The notes under the pieces were generated by a model. That model did no database searches, had not been told where the DNA came from, and worked only from the letters and a program-made list of their open reading frames with translations. Both the position numbers and the translations under genes were made by a program. From Streptomyces sp. ISL-10 (GTDB taxonomy: Bacteria > Actinomycetota > Actinomycetes > Streptomycetales > Streptomycetaceae), in assembly GCF_018614575.1 (NCBI RefSeq), contig NZ_JAGGOJ010000020.1, forward strand, positions 1-64,000: 64,000 bases of DNA. Direction: 5' to 3'. Below, piece by piece: positions 16,098 through 27,167 of the stretch. Each line of letters starts with the position of its first letter. The stretch's first letter is position 1.

Positions 16098-17258
16098 GTG
16101 GAACGTCGTAGTTTCCTGCGTGGCGCGGTCGTCGGCACATCCGCCGCGGCCTTCGGCTTCACCCTGTGGCAGGGCGCCGCGTCCGCGGCGCCGGCGCAGC
16201 CCGGCCCCGGCCCCTACGGTGCGCTCGGCGCGGCCGACGCGAACGGCATCCAGCTCCCGACCGGCTTCACCAGCCGGGTGATCGCCCGGTCCGGCCAGAC
16301 GGTCGGCTCCACCTCGTACACCTGGCACAACGCCCCCGACGGCGGCGCCTGCTTCGCCAACGGCGCCGGCTGGATCTACGTCTCCAACTCGGAGATCTCG
16401 TCGACCGGCGGTGCGAGTGCGATCAGATTCGACTCGTCGGGCGGCATCACCGGTGCGTACCGCATCCTGTCCAACACCAACCGCAACTGCGCCGGCGGGG
16501 CCACTCCCTGGAACACCTGGCTGTCCTGCGAGGAGGTCAGCACCGGCTACGTCTACGAGACCGACCCGTGGGGCGTGAACGCCGCTGTCCGCCGCAGCGC
16601 GATGGGCCGCTTCAACCACGAGGCGGCCGCGGCCGACCCGGTCCGCAAGGTGATCTACCTGACGGAGGACGCGTCGGACGGTTGCCTCTACCGGTTCGTG
16701 CCCACCACCTGGGGCAACCTCTCCTCCGGCACGCTCCAGGTCCTCAAGGCCGGCACCGCCACGTCCGGCAGCTTCACCTGGGCGACCGTGCCGGACCCCG
16801 ACGGCTCGCCGACCCCCACACGCGACCAGGTGTCCGGCGCCAAGCTGTTCAACGGCGGCGAGGGCTGCCACTACGCCAACGACACTGTGTGGTTCACCAC
16901 CAAGGGCGACAACCGGCTGTGGCAGCTGAATCTGCTGAACAGCACCTACGAGCTGGCCTACGACGACTCGCTCGTCGTCGGCGGCGGTGCGCCGCTGACG
17001 GGTGTGGACAACGTGACCGGTTCCTCGTCCGGTGACCTGTTCGTCGCCGAGGACGGCGGCAACATGGAGGTCTGCGTGATCACGCCGGACGACGTCGTCG
17101 CGCCGTTCCTGCGCGTCACCGGGCAGTCCTCGTCGGAGATCTGCGGCCCGGCCTTCTCGCCCGACGGCCGTCGGCTGTACTTCTCCAGCCAGCGCGGCAC
17201 CACGGGCAGTTCCTCGGGCGGCATCACCTACGAGGTGACCGGTCCGTTCCGCGCGTAG
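16098..17258 (+). CDS. Tat-exported PhoX-like (DUF839) phosphatase
   Basis: The 386-residue protein begins with a Tat signal, RRSFLRG at residues 3-9, a hydrophobic segment and an ASA-AP cleavage site near residue 34. The body is a PhoX-type beta-propeller with the family blocks AYRILSNTNRNCAGG, TPWNTWLSCEE, RFNHEAAAADP, YLTEDASDGCLYRF and GEGCHYANDTVWFTTKGDN. PhoX enzymes are Ca/Fe-dependent alkaline phosphatases assembled in the cytoplasm and exported folded. It is shorter than many PhoX proteins, but no block I know is missing. Its 3' end overlaps the convergent DUF5937 gene by 31 bases. Confidence 0.85.
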   Translation: MERRSFLRGAVVGTSAAAFGFTLWQGAASAAPAQPGPGPYGALGAADANGIQLPTGFTSRVIARSGQTVGSTSYTWHNAPDGGACFANGAGWIYVSNSEISSTGGASAIRFDSSGGITGAYRILSNTNRNCAGGATPWNTWLSCEEVSTGYVYETDPWGVNAAVRRSAMGRFNHEAAAADPVRKVIYLTEDASDGCLYRFVPTTWGNLSSGTLQVLKAGTATSGSFTWATVPDPDGSPTPTRDQVSGAKLFNGGEGCHYANDTVWFTTKGDNRLWQLNLLNSTYELAYDDSLVVGGGAPLTGVDNVTGSSSGDLFVAEDGGNMEVCVITPDDVVAPFLRVTGQSSSEICGPAFSPDGRRLYFSSQRGTTGSSSGGITYEVTGPFRA

Positions 17259-18247
17259 GTCTCCGGCTCCGCCGAGGCGCCGCCGCGCAGCAGGGCGGCG
17301 CCCAGCGGGGTGAGCGTGTGCAGGACCGCGTTGCCGTGGCGCAGGGTGACGACGAGTCCTGCCTCGCGCAGCACCGCGGCGTGCTGGCTCGCGGAGGCGA
17401 GTGAGACGCCCGCCCTGCGGGCCAGTTCGCTGGTGGTGCAGCCGTTGCGGATGGCCTGGAGCACGGCGGAACGCGTGTGGCCGACGAGGCGGCCCAGCGA
17501 GGGGCCCGCGCACTCGCCGAAGGCCGGCTCGCCCCCGTGCGCGACGGGGTAGACGAGCACCGGCGGCAGTGAGGTGTCGCGCAGCACCACAGGCGTGCCG
17601 CGGCAGAAGAACGACGGCTGGAGCAGCAGGCCCCGCCCGTCCAGGCACAGTTCGCGGTCGACCGGGTAGTCGGCCTCCAGCACCGGGGCCCGCCAGCGCA
17701 GCACGGGCGGCAGCGAGGCGAGGAGCTCGTCCGCGCCCCCGTCGAGCAGCGCGCGGCCCCGCACGGCCCGGTCCGCCTCCACGCGGGCCTGGATGTGCGG
17801 CCAGTACGGCTCGACGGCGGCCCGGTAGTACGCGCGCAGAGCGGCCACGAGACGCGACAGGGCCTCCGAGCGGCCCTCGGCGAGGGCGAGGAGCCGGGCG
17901 GGCAGGACGCGCAGTGGCGAGCGGTGGGCGACCGTGAGGGCCAGCTCGGTGTGCAGCCGTGCCGGCGGGGTGGCGCGGAGCGCCTCCAGACCCGCGTCGA
18001 GGCCGTGCCGGCCCTCCGCGGGCGTCAGAAAGTCGGGGAAGTATCCCCTCGGCGGCACGAGTTGGGCGAGGAGACGTGTTTCACCCTTCAACCGCGCGCG
18101 GGCTTCTGAGCGCCATTCACCGAAGACGAGTGCGCCTCGACGGTCGCGCAATCGGTGAAAACTGAGAATGGATTCCCACAACGCGTCGGGCCTGGCGGCC
18201 ATGCGCACTTTCGCCAGGTCGTCCGCATTGAAATGAATTCGAAGCAC
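17228..18247 (-). CDS. DUF5937/ArsR-like winged-helix regulator
   Basis: The 339-residue protein starts VLRIHFNADDLAKVRMA, the standard opening of DUF5937 regulators. It has a central helical domain of about 230 residues (DUF5937) and a C-terminal winged helix of the ArsR type (TSELARRAGVSLASASQHAAVLREAGLVV). GTG 18247 is chosen over longer in-frame starts because it begins the conserved segment. No target is deducible; the nearest candidate is itself or the genes in the divergent region. The end runs 31 bases into the PhoX-like gene on the other strand. Confidence 0.83.
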   Translation of the reverse strand: MLRIHFNADDLAKVRMAARPDALWESILSFHRLRDRRGALVFGEWRSEARARLKGETRLLAQLVPPRGYFPDFLTPAEGRHGLDAGLEALRATPPARLHTELALTVAHRSPLRVLPARLLALAEGRSEALSRLVAALRAYYRAAVEPYWPHIQARVEADRAVRGRALLDGGADELLASLPPVLRWRAPVLEADYPVDRELCLDGRGLLLQPSFFCRGTPVVLRDTSLPPVLVYPVAHGGEPAFGECAGPSLGRLVGHTRSAVLQAIRNGCTTSELARRAGVSLASASQHAAVLREAGLVVTLRHGNAVLHTLTPLGAALLRGGASAEPETYARNGPVTS

Positions 18248-18687
18248 CGAACCCCCACATGTTGCACCTGCAATCGCCCCCATCACTGAGTATGCATGCA
18301 ATCACAGGTTGTTACCACGGTGTTTCAGCCACAGTTGAAACGCCTCGCGAGAGCACAGGGGCAACCGAAAGGCTGTACGACGTCGGGCATGAAACCTACT
18401 TCACCGATGTGACGCAGCAAGGACCGTGGGGGGCCTTCGCGTCCGGCGGCGGTGGCGGAGGTTGCGGCTCCGTGTCCGGCACGGGTAATGGGGCGCGGCC
18501 GGTGGGTGGGGATCCGCCGGTCGCGCTCCGCCGATTCCTTTGGCGAGAATTTGGCAGAAATTCGTTTCCCGCTGGACGTACGCAATTCAACTGAATGGCG
18601 AATCAGCACCGGCGCATCCGACCATTGCGGGCGTCACCACGGCCGGCCTCCCCGCACCCGGCCGCGGGGAGGCCACGCCACCCGAAC

Positions 18688-18725
18688 CCCCGCCCGCGCC
18701 CAGGGCGCCCTGGGCGCGGGCGGGG
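18688..18725. repeat. Perfect 38-base palindrome
   Basis: The sequence is its own reverse complement over 38 bases, centred between 18706 and 18707 on GGGCGCCC, with no unpaired loop. It could form a cruciform or a very stable hairpin and may serve as a backup terminator for ppdK. Confidence 0.85.
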
Positions 18726-18763
18726 CCGCACGGCGACATATGGCACACGACACACGGCATGCG

Positions 18764-18798
18764 AAGAGGCGGGCGCCCCGCACAGGCGCCCGCCTCTT
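18764..18798. terminator. ppdK: Strong terminator downstream of ppdK
   Basis: Fourteen-base perfect arms (18764-18777 and 18785-18798) enclose a seven-base loop and are followed on the plus strand by TTTCTTTCG. It sits about 105 bases after the ppdK stop on the minus strand and probably works in both directions. Confidence 0.8.
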
Positions 18799-18903
18799 TC
18801 TTTCGCGTTCCGGAGCCGACACCGGTCGTCGGTGAGGGTTTGGGGTACCGCGCTCCGGGGTCACCCCCGGACCCAGGTGACGGCTCCGGCGTTCAGTGAT
18901 CCG

Positions 18904-21612
<2,709 letters not shown>

Positions 21613-21841
21613 GGGTCTCGACTCCTCGAGGACTCGGTGGCTGCCCTGACGGCGAGGAACATACCCAGATCGAAGGCACCTGGGTACGTCCACTTGCGCG
21701 TCATACGGCCTTAACCACTCGTCCGCCAGCAGATCGAAAGTGCCCGGACGGACGGCAGATATAGACCACTCTCTTCAACTTCTGAAGAGATCAGCACGAT
21801 CAGTCATGATCTGCTGCCGCTTCTCATACGGAGAGTCAAAA

Positions 21842-21925
21842 ATGAAGCCAGGAGGCGAACCCCAAAAGGGTGGCACTGAGTGCCACCCTTTGAAAGATGC
21901 AGCAATCCGAATATCGCTCATCTGA
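21842..21925 (+). CDS. Possible 27-residue small protein
   Basis: An ATG at 21842 with GGAGAG six bases upstream opens a frame of 27 codons starting MKPGGEPQKGGTECHP and ending RISLI. The codons overlap the dusB terminator hairpin on the other strand, which weakens the case. There is no match to a family I know. Ribosome-site spacing is the only positive evidence. Confidence 0.25.
   Translation: MKPGGEPQKGGTECHPLKDAAIRISLI
21865..21891 (-). terminator. dusB: dusB terminator hairpin
   Basis: Thirteen-base perfect arms (21865-21877 and 21879-21891) around a minimal loop, followed on the minus strand by CTTTTGGGG. It lies 126 bases beyond the dusB stop. Confidence 0.75.
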
Positions 21926-22016
21926 GCGCACCCCCTATCAGGGGTGGCGAGGATCACGCCGACCGAGCTGACGGAATTCCACCATCCGGACCGGCCGAAC
22001 AGCCTCCGAGCAGCGC

Positions 22017-23168
22017 TCAGCCGCCCGAAGTGTCCAGTTCAGCCTCGGCCGAGACCCCGCCACAGTCGTACGGATCCTTCAGCCAGCCGTCCGGCAGCAC
22101 CACGCGGTTGTTGCCCGAGGTCCGTCCGCGCGGCCCGTCCGCACCCTCCGGCCACGGCTGGTCCAGCTCCAGCGCGCTCAAGTGAGCGCTCAACTCGTCC
22201 AGCGACGAGGTGACCGCCAGCTTCTTGCGCATCTCGGAGCCGACGGAGAAGCCCTTGAGGTACCAGGCGACGTGCTTGCGGAAGTCGATGACGCCCCGCG
22301 ACTCGTCGCCGATCCACTCCCCCAGCAGCCGCGCATGGCGCACCATCACGTCCGCCACGCAGCGCAGGGTGGGCCGCGCGTAGTCGTCGCCACGGCCCTC
22401 GAACGCCGCCACCAGGTCGCCGAAGAGCCACGGCCGCCCCAGGCAGCCGCGTCCCACGACCACCCCGTCACAGCCGGTCTCGCGCATCATCCGCAGCGCG
22501 TCGTCCGCGGACCAGATGTCGCCGTTGCCCAGCACCGGGATCTCCGGGACGTGCTCCTTCAGGCGCGCTATCGCGTCCCAGTCGGCCGTGCCGCCGTAGT
22601 GCTGCGCCGCCGTGCGTCCGTGCAGGGCGATCGCCGTCACGCCCTCCTCGACCGCGATACGGCCCGCGTCGAGACAGGTGATGTGGTCGTCGTCGATGCC
22701 CTTGCGCATCTTCATCGTGACCGGCAGGTCGCCCGCGTTGGTCACGGCCTCGTTGAGGATCGCCCGCAGCAGCGGCCGCTTGTACGGAAGGGCCGAGCCG
22801 CCGCCCTTGCGGGTCACCTTGGGGACCGGGCAGCCGAAGTTCAGGTCGATGTGGTCGGCCAGATCCTCGTCCACGATCATGCGCACGGCCTTGCCGACGG
22901 TGACCGGGTCCACTCCGTACAGCTGGATCGAGCGCGGCCTCTCGGTCTCGTCGAAGTGGATGAGCTGCATCGTCTTCTCATTGCGCTCGACCAGCGCCCG
23001 CGTCGTGATCATCTCGCTCACGAACAGGCCCTTGCCGCCACTGAACTCACGGCAGAGGGTGCGGAAGGGGGCATTGGTGATTCCGGCCATGGGCGCGAGC
23101 ACCACCGGCGGCTGCACGGTGTGCGGGCCGATCCGGAGCGTGGCGGCGGCGGGGGCGAGCGTGGTCAT
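22017..23168 (-). CDS. dusB: tRNA-dihydrouridine synthase
   Basis: The 383-residue flavoenzyme reduces specific uridines in tRNA to dihydrouridine. The FMN-binding TIM barrel starts VVLAPMAGITNAPFRTLC; SIQLYGVDPVTVGKAV and DLNFGCPVPKVTRKGGGSAL contain the catalytic cysteine (C in NFGCP); VTMKMRKGIDDDH, HGRTAAQHYGGTADWD and PVLGNGDIWSADDAL follow; and a helical tRNA-binding domain forms the C-terminus. DusB family assignment rests on the KGGGSAL and HGRT motifs. It is divergent from an MFS exporter 52 bases away. Confidence 0.9.
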   Translation of the reverse strand: MTTLAPAAATLRIGPHTVQPPVVLAPMAGITNAPFRTLCREFSGGKGLFVSEMITTRALVERNEKTMQLIHFDETERPRSIQLYGVDPVTVGKAVRMIVDEDLADHIDLNFGCPVPKVTRKGGGSALPYKRPLLRAILNEAVTNAGDLPVTMKMRKGIDDDHITCLDAGRIAVEEGVTAIALHGRTAAQHYGGTADWDAIARLKEHVPEIPVLGNGDIWSADDALRMMRETGCDGVVVGRGCLGRPWLFGDLVAAFEGRGDDYARPTLRCVADVMVRHARLLGEWIGDESRGVIDFRKHVAWYLKGFSVGSEMRKKLAVTSSLDELSAHLSALELDQPWPEGADGPRGRTSGNNRVVLPDGWLKDPYDCGGVSAEAELDTSGG

Positions 23169-23220
23169 TGGCCCATTGTCCCGCACCCGCAAGGTCCTCA
23201 GGCAGCCGTACCATGCGCCC

Positions 23221-24642
23221 ATGCACGAGATCGGCCGCCGGCACCGGCTCCTGATCCTGGCGATCTGCTGCATGAGTCTGCTGATCGTCAGCCTCGACAA
23301 CACCGTCCTGAACGTCGCCCTCCCGTCCCTGCGCGACGAGCTGGACGCCTCCTTCGCAGGCATGCAGTGGACGATCGACGCCTACACCCTGGTGCTCGCC
23401 TCGCTGCTGATGCTCGCCGGCTCCACCGCCGACCGCATCGGCCGCCGCCGGGTCTTCCAGGCCGGGCTCGTGCTGTTCACCCTCGGGTCCCTGCTCTGCT
23501 CGCTGGCGCCCAGCCTCGAACTGCTCGTCGCCTTCCGCATGGTGCAGGCCGTCGGCGGCGCGATGCTCAACCCCGTGGCGATGTCGATCATCACCAACAC
23601 CTTCACCGACCCGCGCGAACGTGCCCGCGCCATCGGCGTCTGGGGCGGTGTCGTCGGCATCTCGATGGCCGCGGGACCGCTGGTCGGCGGGCTGCTCGTC
23701 GACACCGTGGGCTGGCGGTCCATCTTCTGGGTCAACCTGCCCGTCGGGCTCGCCGCCCTCGTGCTCACCTGGCGCTATGTCCCGGAGTCCCGCGCGCCGA
23801 GGCCCCGCCGCGCCGATCCGGTCGGCCAGCTCCTGGTGATCGTGCTGCTCGGCTCGCTCACCTACGCGATCATCGAGGCCGACCCCGCGTTCGCCGCGCT
23901 CTCGGCCGGGGCCCTGGCCGGTCTCCTGCTCTACGAGCCGAGGCGCCGCGAGCCCCTCATCGACCTGCGCTTCTTCCGCAGCCTGCCGTTCAGCGGGGCC
24001 ACCGTCATCGCGGTCTGCGCGTTCGCGGCGCTCGCCGGCTTCCTCTTCGTCAACACCCTCTACCTACAGGACGTGCTCGGCCACTCCGCCCTGCGCGCCG
24101 GCCTGTACATGCTGCCGATGGCGGGCCTCACCCTGGTGGCCGCGCCCCTGTCGGGACGGCTCGTCGGCAGCCGGGGCCCGCGCCTGCCACTGCTGATCGC
24201 GGGCACCACCATGGCCGCGAGCGGCCTCCTGTTCGCCGCGTTCGAGGCAGAGACGTCACAGGTGCTGATGTTCGCCGGCTACGTCCTGTTCGGCCTGGGC
24301 TTCGGCATGGTCAACGCGCCCATCACCAATACCGCCGTCTCCGGCATGCCCCGCGCCCAGGCCGGGGTCGCCGCGGCGGTCGCCTCCACCAGCCGCCAGG
24401 TCGGCCAGACGCTCGGCGTAGCCGTCATCGGGGCCGTTCTCGCTGCCGGAGTCCCCTCCTCCGCCCACAGCCAGGGCTTCGCCGCCGCGAGCCGGCCCGC
24501 GTGGTGGATCATCGCCGGCTGCGGCGTGTGCGTCCTGGCCGTCGGCGCGCTCACCAGTGGCCGCCGCGCGCAGGAATCCGCGCACCGCACGGCCCAGCGG
24601 TTGGCGTGTCCCGGCGAAGAGGACACCCGCGCCCTCCGGTGA
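23221..24642 (+). CDS. MFS drug exporter, DHA2 (14-TM) type
   Basis: The 473-residue protein has about 14 hydrophobic segments. Motif A-like DRIGRRRVFQAG follows the second helix; DNTVLNVALPSL in helix 1 and GGAMLNPVAMSIIT in helix 4 are typical of DHA2 proton-drug antiporters (EmrB/QacA). Motif C appears as GISMAAGPLVGGLLVD in helix 5. The compound exported is not known. The ATG at 23221 immediately precedes helix 1. A 34-base perfect palindrome follows the gene as terminator. Confidence 0.87.
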   Translation: MHEIGRRHRLLILAICCMSLLIVSLDNTVLNVALPSLRDELDASFAGMQWTIDAYTLVLASLLMLAGSTADRIGRRRVFQAGLVLFTLGSLLCSLAPSLELLVAFRMVQAVGGAMLNPVAMSIITNTFTDPRERARAIGVWGGVVGISMAAGPLVGGLLVDTVGWRSIFWVNLPVGLAALVLTWRYVPESRAPRPRRADPVGQLLVIVLLGSLTYAIIEADPAFAALSAGALAGLLLYEPRRREPLIDLRFFRSLPFSGATVIAVCAFAALAGFLFVNTLYLQDVLGHSALRAGLYMLPMAGLTLVAAPLSGRLVGSRGPRLPLLIAGTTMAASGLLFAAFEAETSQVLMFAGYVLFGLGFGMVNAPITNTAVSGMPRAQAGVAAAVASTSRQVGQTLGVAVIGAVLAAGVPSSAHSQGFAAASRPAWWIIAGCGVCVLAVGALTSGRRAQESAHRTAQRLACPGEEDTRALR

Positions 24643-24689
24643 GGACCCGGCCCCGTCGGGTCGGGCACTCCGCGGCTCCCGCATGAGGA

Positions 24690-24723
24690 GGCTCGCCATA
24701 CGGCGGCCGCCGTATGGCGAGCC
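24690..24723 (+). terminator. 34-base palindromic terminator
   Basis: A perfect palindrome without a loop, centred on GGCC at 24705-24708, lies 48 bases after the MFS stop. A T run is absent, as is usual in Streptomyces. Confidence 0.7.
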
Positions 24724-25026
24724 CCCGTGGCTTCTCCGGCCGCTCGTGGATCCCGGCCGGGGCTGCGGCTGCCGGCACTCTTCCGGATCGTGCTGTCGGA
24801 CGTGTCCGCCGACCGCGCCGGGGTGGGCAGCGGAGTGAGGGCAACGACGTAGCAGTCCGCGCCGGCGCTGGGGTCGCCACCCTCGGGTCACTGTTCCTGT
24901 CGCCGGGGTCGTCGAGGCCGGCATGGCCGGGCGCTGACGGTGAGGCTGCTGCTGCGAGCTCGTGATCATCGTGCCGGCGCTGCTGAGCCCGGGCCTGCCG
25001 CACACGGGGGACCGGGGCGGGACACG
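24724..25026. other. Intergenic region, MFS gene to DUF6243 gene
   Basis: I see no gene or recognisable signal in these roughly 300 bases between the two terminators; the short frames present have unfavourable codon use. Confidence 0.45.
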
Positions 25027-25070
25027 CGAAGGGGCCCGGACCGCTGCACTACGCGGTCCGGGCCCCTTCG
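25027..25070 (-). terminator. Terminator of the DUF6243 gene
   Basis: Eighteen-base perfect arms (25027-25044 and 25053-25070) enclose an eight-base loop, directly after the minus-strand stop at 25082. Confidence 0.85.
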
Positions 25071-25081
25071 TGGTCATGCGC

Positions 25082-25276
25082 TCAGGAGGCGTCCTCCTGC
25101 GGCTGCTCCGGCTGTCCCTGGGCGCGCTCACGCATCTTGCGCACCAGTTCCTGCTTCTGGTCGGCGGCCGCCTTGCGGTCCGCCGTGCGCTCGGGCCCGT
25201 TTCCGTGCGCGTCGGCGCGGGACAGCTTCTTGCGCTGACCGCCGACGCCGAGGAGGTTGTTGCGGCTCTTGGCCAT
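25082..25276 (-). CDS. DUF6243 small basic protein
   Basis: The 64-residue protein reads MAKSRNNLLGVGGQRKKLSR at its N-terminus, the hallmark of the DUF6243 family of small Streptomyces proteins, followed by a charged helical segment (ADQKQELVRKMRERAQGQ) and an acidic-glutamine tail. It is predicted to be soluble and helical. No function is known. It is divergent from the aldo/keto reductase with about 230 bases between them. Confidence 0.8.
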   Translation of the reverse strand: MAKSRNNLLGVGGQRKKLSRADAHGNGPERTADRKAAADQKQELVRKMRERAQGQPEQPQEDAS

Positions 25277-25436
25277 GGGGTTCTCCCAAAGGGGTGAGAA
25301 GTGGTTCGGGAATCGGGAGGCGGAGTGACCGCCGCCCTCTCACTCGTCGATCTGGAAGAACGAGGACATGGGTCGAACCGTACCGCGCGGCGAAGGGCCG
25401 GAGCACATGGTTTCCGCCCGCCGGGAAGCCATGTGA

Positions 25437-25474
25437 TGACAGATATTCAAATCTGTCAGCCGTCATGTCATAGT
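25437..25474 (+). promoter_or_regulatory. Operator and promoter of the aldo/keto reductase gene
   Basis: TGACAGAT at 25437-25444 is repeated in perfect inversion as ATCTGTCA at 25451-25458, a palindrome of the TetR type. It overlaps a promoter-like pair TTCAAA (25446) and CATAGT (25469) spaced 17 bases. The TetR gene downstream of the reductase is the likely binder. Confidence 0.5.
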
Positions 25475-25505
25475 CGTCGCTACGACCGACCCTCTGGGAG
25501 CCCTC

Positions 25506-26525
25506 ATGACCTCCGTCCCGCACCCCACCCGCCCCCTCGGCGCCACCGGCCCGCGCGTCTTCCCCCTCGGCCTCGGCTGCATGGGCATGTCCGCGCTCTA
25601 CGGCGAGGCCGACCGTGCCGAGTCGATCGCGACGATCCAGGCGGCCCTCGACGCCGGCGTCACCCTCCTCGACACGGGCGACTTCTACGGCATGGGCCAC
25701 AATGAGCTGCTGATCAACGAGGCCCTGCGCACCGCCGGCCCCACCGCCCGTGAAAAGGCCCTGGTGAGCGTGAAGTTCGGCGCGCTGCGCACCGTCGAGG
25801 GCGGCTTCACCGGCTACGACGGCCGGCCGGCCGCGGTCAAGAATTTCGCCGCGTACAGCCTCCAGCGGCTGGGCACCGACCACATCGACGTCTACCGCAT
25901 CGCCCGCGTGGACCCGGACGTTCCGATCGAGGAGACCGTCGGCGCCATCGCCGAGCTCGTCGAGGCCGGGCACGTCCGCCACATCGGCCTCTCCGAGGTC
26001 GGGGCACAGACCATCCGGCGGGCCGCCTCCGTCGCCCCGATCGCCGACCTCCAGATCGAGTACTCGCTGATCTCGCGCGGTATCGAGGAGGAGATCCTTC
26101 CCACCGTCCGCGAGCTCGGCATCGGCGTGACGGCGTACGGGGTGCTCTCGCGCGGGCTGATCAGCGGGCACTTCACCCGTGACCGCGAGCTGGGCCCCGG
26201 CGACTTCCGTGGCATGAGCCCCCGTTTTCAGGGCGACAACCTCCGGCGGAACCTGGATCTGGTGGAGCAGCTGCGCAAGGTGGCCGAGAGCAAGGGCGTC
26301 AGCGTGGCGCAGACGGCGATCGCCTGGGTGCTGTCGCGCGGCGAGGACATCGTGCCGCTCATCGGCGCCCGCACCCGCACGCGTCTGGCCGAGGCGCTGG
26401 GGGCACTGGACGTGGAGCTGTCGGCCGACGATCTGGCGGCCGTCGAGCAGGCGGTCCCCGCGGGTGCGGCGGCCGGTGCGCGGTACCCCGAGGCCCAGAT
26501 GGCGCACTTGGACAGCGAGCGCTGA
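25506..26525 (+). CDS. Aldo/keto reductase
   Basis: The 339-residue protein is a TIM-barrel NADPH-dependent reductase. It has LGLGCMGMSALYG near the N-terminus; DTGDFYGMGHNELLINEAL with catalytic D and Y; K in LVSVKFGAL; and the later TAIAWVLSRGEDIVPLIGARTR, which contacts the cofactor. The usual catalytic histidine segment reads DVYRIARVDP, where family members often have YQHRVDP, so the histidine appears replaced by isoleucine or alanine. The substrate is unknown. A TetR gene follows after 29 bases and may regulate the pair through the palindrome upstream. Confidence 0.87.
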   Translation: MTSVPHPTRPLGATGPRVFPLGLGCMGMSALYGEADRAESIATIQAALDAGVTLLDTGDFYGMGHNELLINEALRTAGPTAREKALVSVKFGALRTVEGGFTGYDGRPAAVKNFAAYSLQRLGTDHIDVYRIARVDPDVPIEETVGAIAELVEAGHVRHIGLSEVGAQTIRRAASVAPIADLQIEYSLISRGIEEEILPTVRELGIGVTAYGVLSRGLISGHFTRDRELGPGDFRGMSPRFQGDNLRRNLDLVEQLRKVAESKGVSVAQTAIAWVLSRGEDIVPLIGARTRTRLAEALGALDVELSADDLAAVEQAVPAGAAAGARYPEAQMAHLDSER

Positions 26526-26554
26526 CGGGTCCGCCTCGGCGGTACTGTCACACC

Positions 26555-27139
26555 ATGCCCACCGAGACCCTGACCGCCGAGCGCATCCTCGAAGCCACCG
26601 AGGAGGTGCTGCGCCGCTACGGCCCGGCCAAGGCCACCGTCGTCGACGTCGCCCGGGCGCTCGGGGTCTCCCACGGCAGCGTCTACCGCCACTTCCGCAC
26701 GAAGGCGGCACTGCGCGAGGCGGTGACCGAGCGCTGGCTCGGCCGCGCGGAGGTCGCCCTCGCGGAGATCACCGGGGCAGCGCACCGCACCGCGTCCGAG
26801 AAGCTCGCCGACTGGTTCTCCGCGCTTTTCGAGGCCAAGCGCCACAAGGCGGGCGACGACCCCGAGCTGTTCGCCACGTACGGCGTGCTGATCGACGAGA
26901 ACAGCGGTGTCGTGGACCGGCATCTGGACGCCATGCTCGACCAGCTCCGGCAGATCGTCGAAGAGGGGGTCCGGGCCGGTGACTTCGCCGACGCCGATCC
27001 GGCGGCCACGGCCCGCGCCCTCTTCGACGCGACCGCCCGCTTCCACGACCCGGCGTACGCGCCGGAGTGGCGAAAGCCCACGATCGATGCGGAGTTCGGC
27101 GCGGTGGTGGATCTCCTGCTGCGCGGACTGCGCGCCTGA
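26555..27139 (+). CDS. TetR-family transcriptional regulator
   Basis: The 194-residue protein has an N-terminal helix-turn-helix (ILEATEEVLRRYGPAKATVVDVARALG, then SHGSVYRHFRTKAALREAV) and an all-helical C-terminal ligand domain with a TetR_C-like end. It follows the aldo/keto reductase by 29 bases on the same strand. The simplest reading is a co-transcribed local repressor acting at 25437-25458. Confidence 0.87.
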   Translation: MPTETLTAERILEATEEVLRRYGPAKATVVDVARALGVSHGSVYRHFRTKAALREAVTERWLGRAEVALAEITGAAHRTASEKLADWFSALFEAKRHKAGDDPELFATYGVLIDENSGVVDRHLDAMLDQLRQIVEEGVRAGDFADADPAATARALFDATARFHDPAYAPEWRKPTIDAEFGAVVDLLLRGLRA

Positions 27140-27167
27140 GGGGCCTCTTCCAGCAGGCCCGCCCCTC

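Larger units (their letters stand above)
18248..18903. other. 656-base intergenic region, DUF5937 gene to ppdK
   Basis: No gene is visible: open frames here are short and have poor codon use. It contains the upstream region of the DUF5937 gene, a 38-base perfect palindrome (18688-18725) and a strong hairpin terminator (18764-18798) just after ppdK. Confidence 0.6.
21613..22016. other. 404-base AT-richer intergenic region, ppdK to dusB
   Basis: This interval is visibly lower in GC than its surroundings. It carries the dusB terminator (21865-21891), a possible 27-codon gene, and a 9-base inverted repeat CAGCAGATC (21727-21735) / GATCTGCTG (21808-21816) with an inner CTCTTCA-ACTTC-TGAAGAG hairpin. 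A structured or regulatory RNA upstream of ppdK is possible. Confidence 0.5.

Noticed and set aside
21842..21925. Strong claim for the 27-codon gene
   Set aside because: Kept only as a low-confidence candidate because the codons overlap a terminator and no homologue is known to me.
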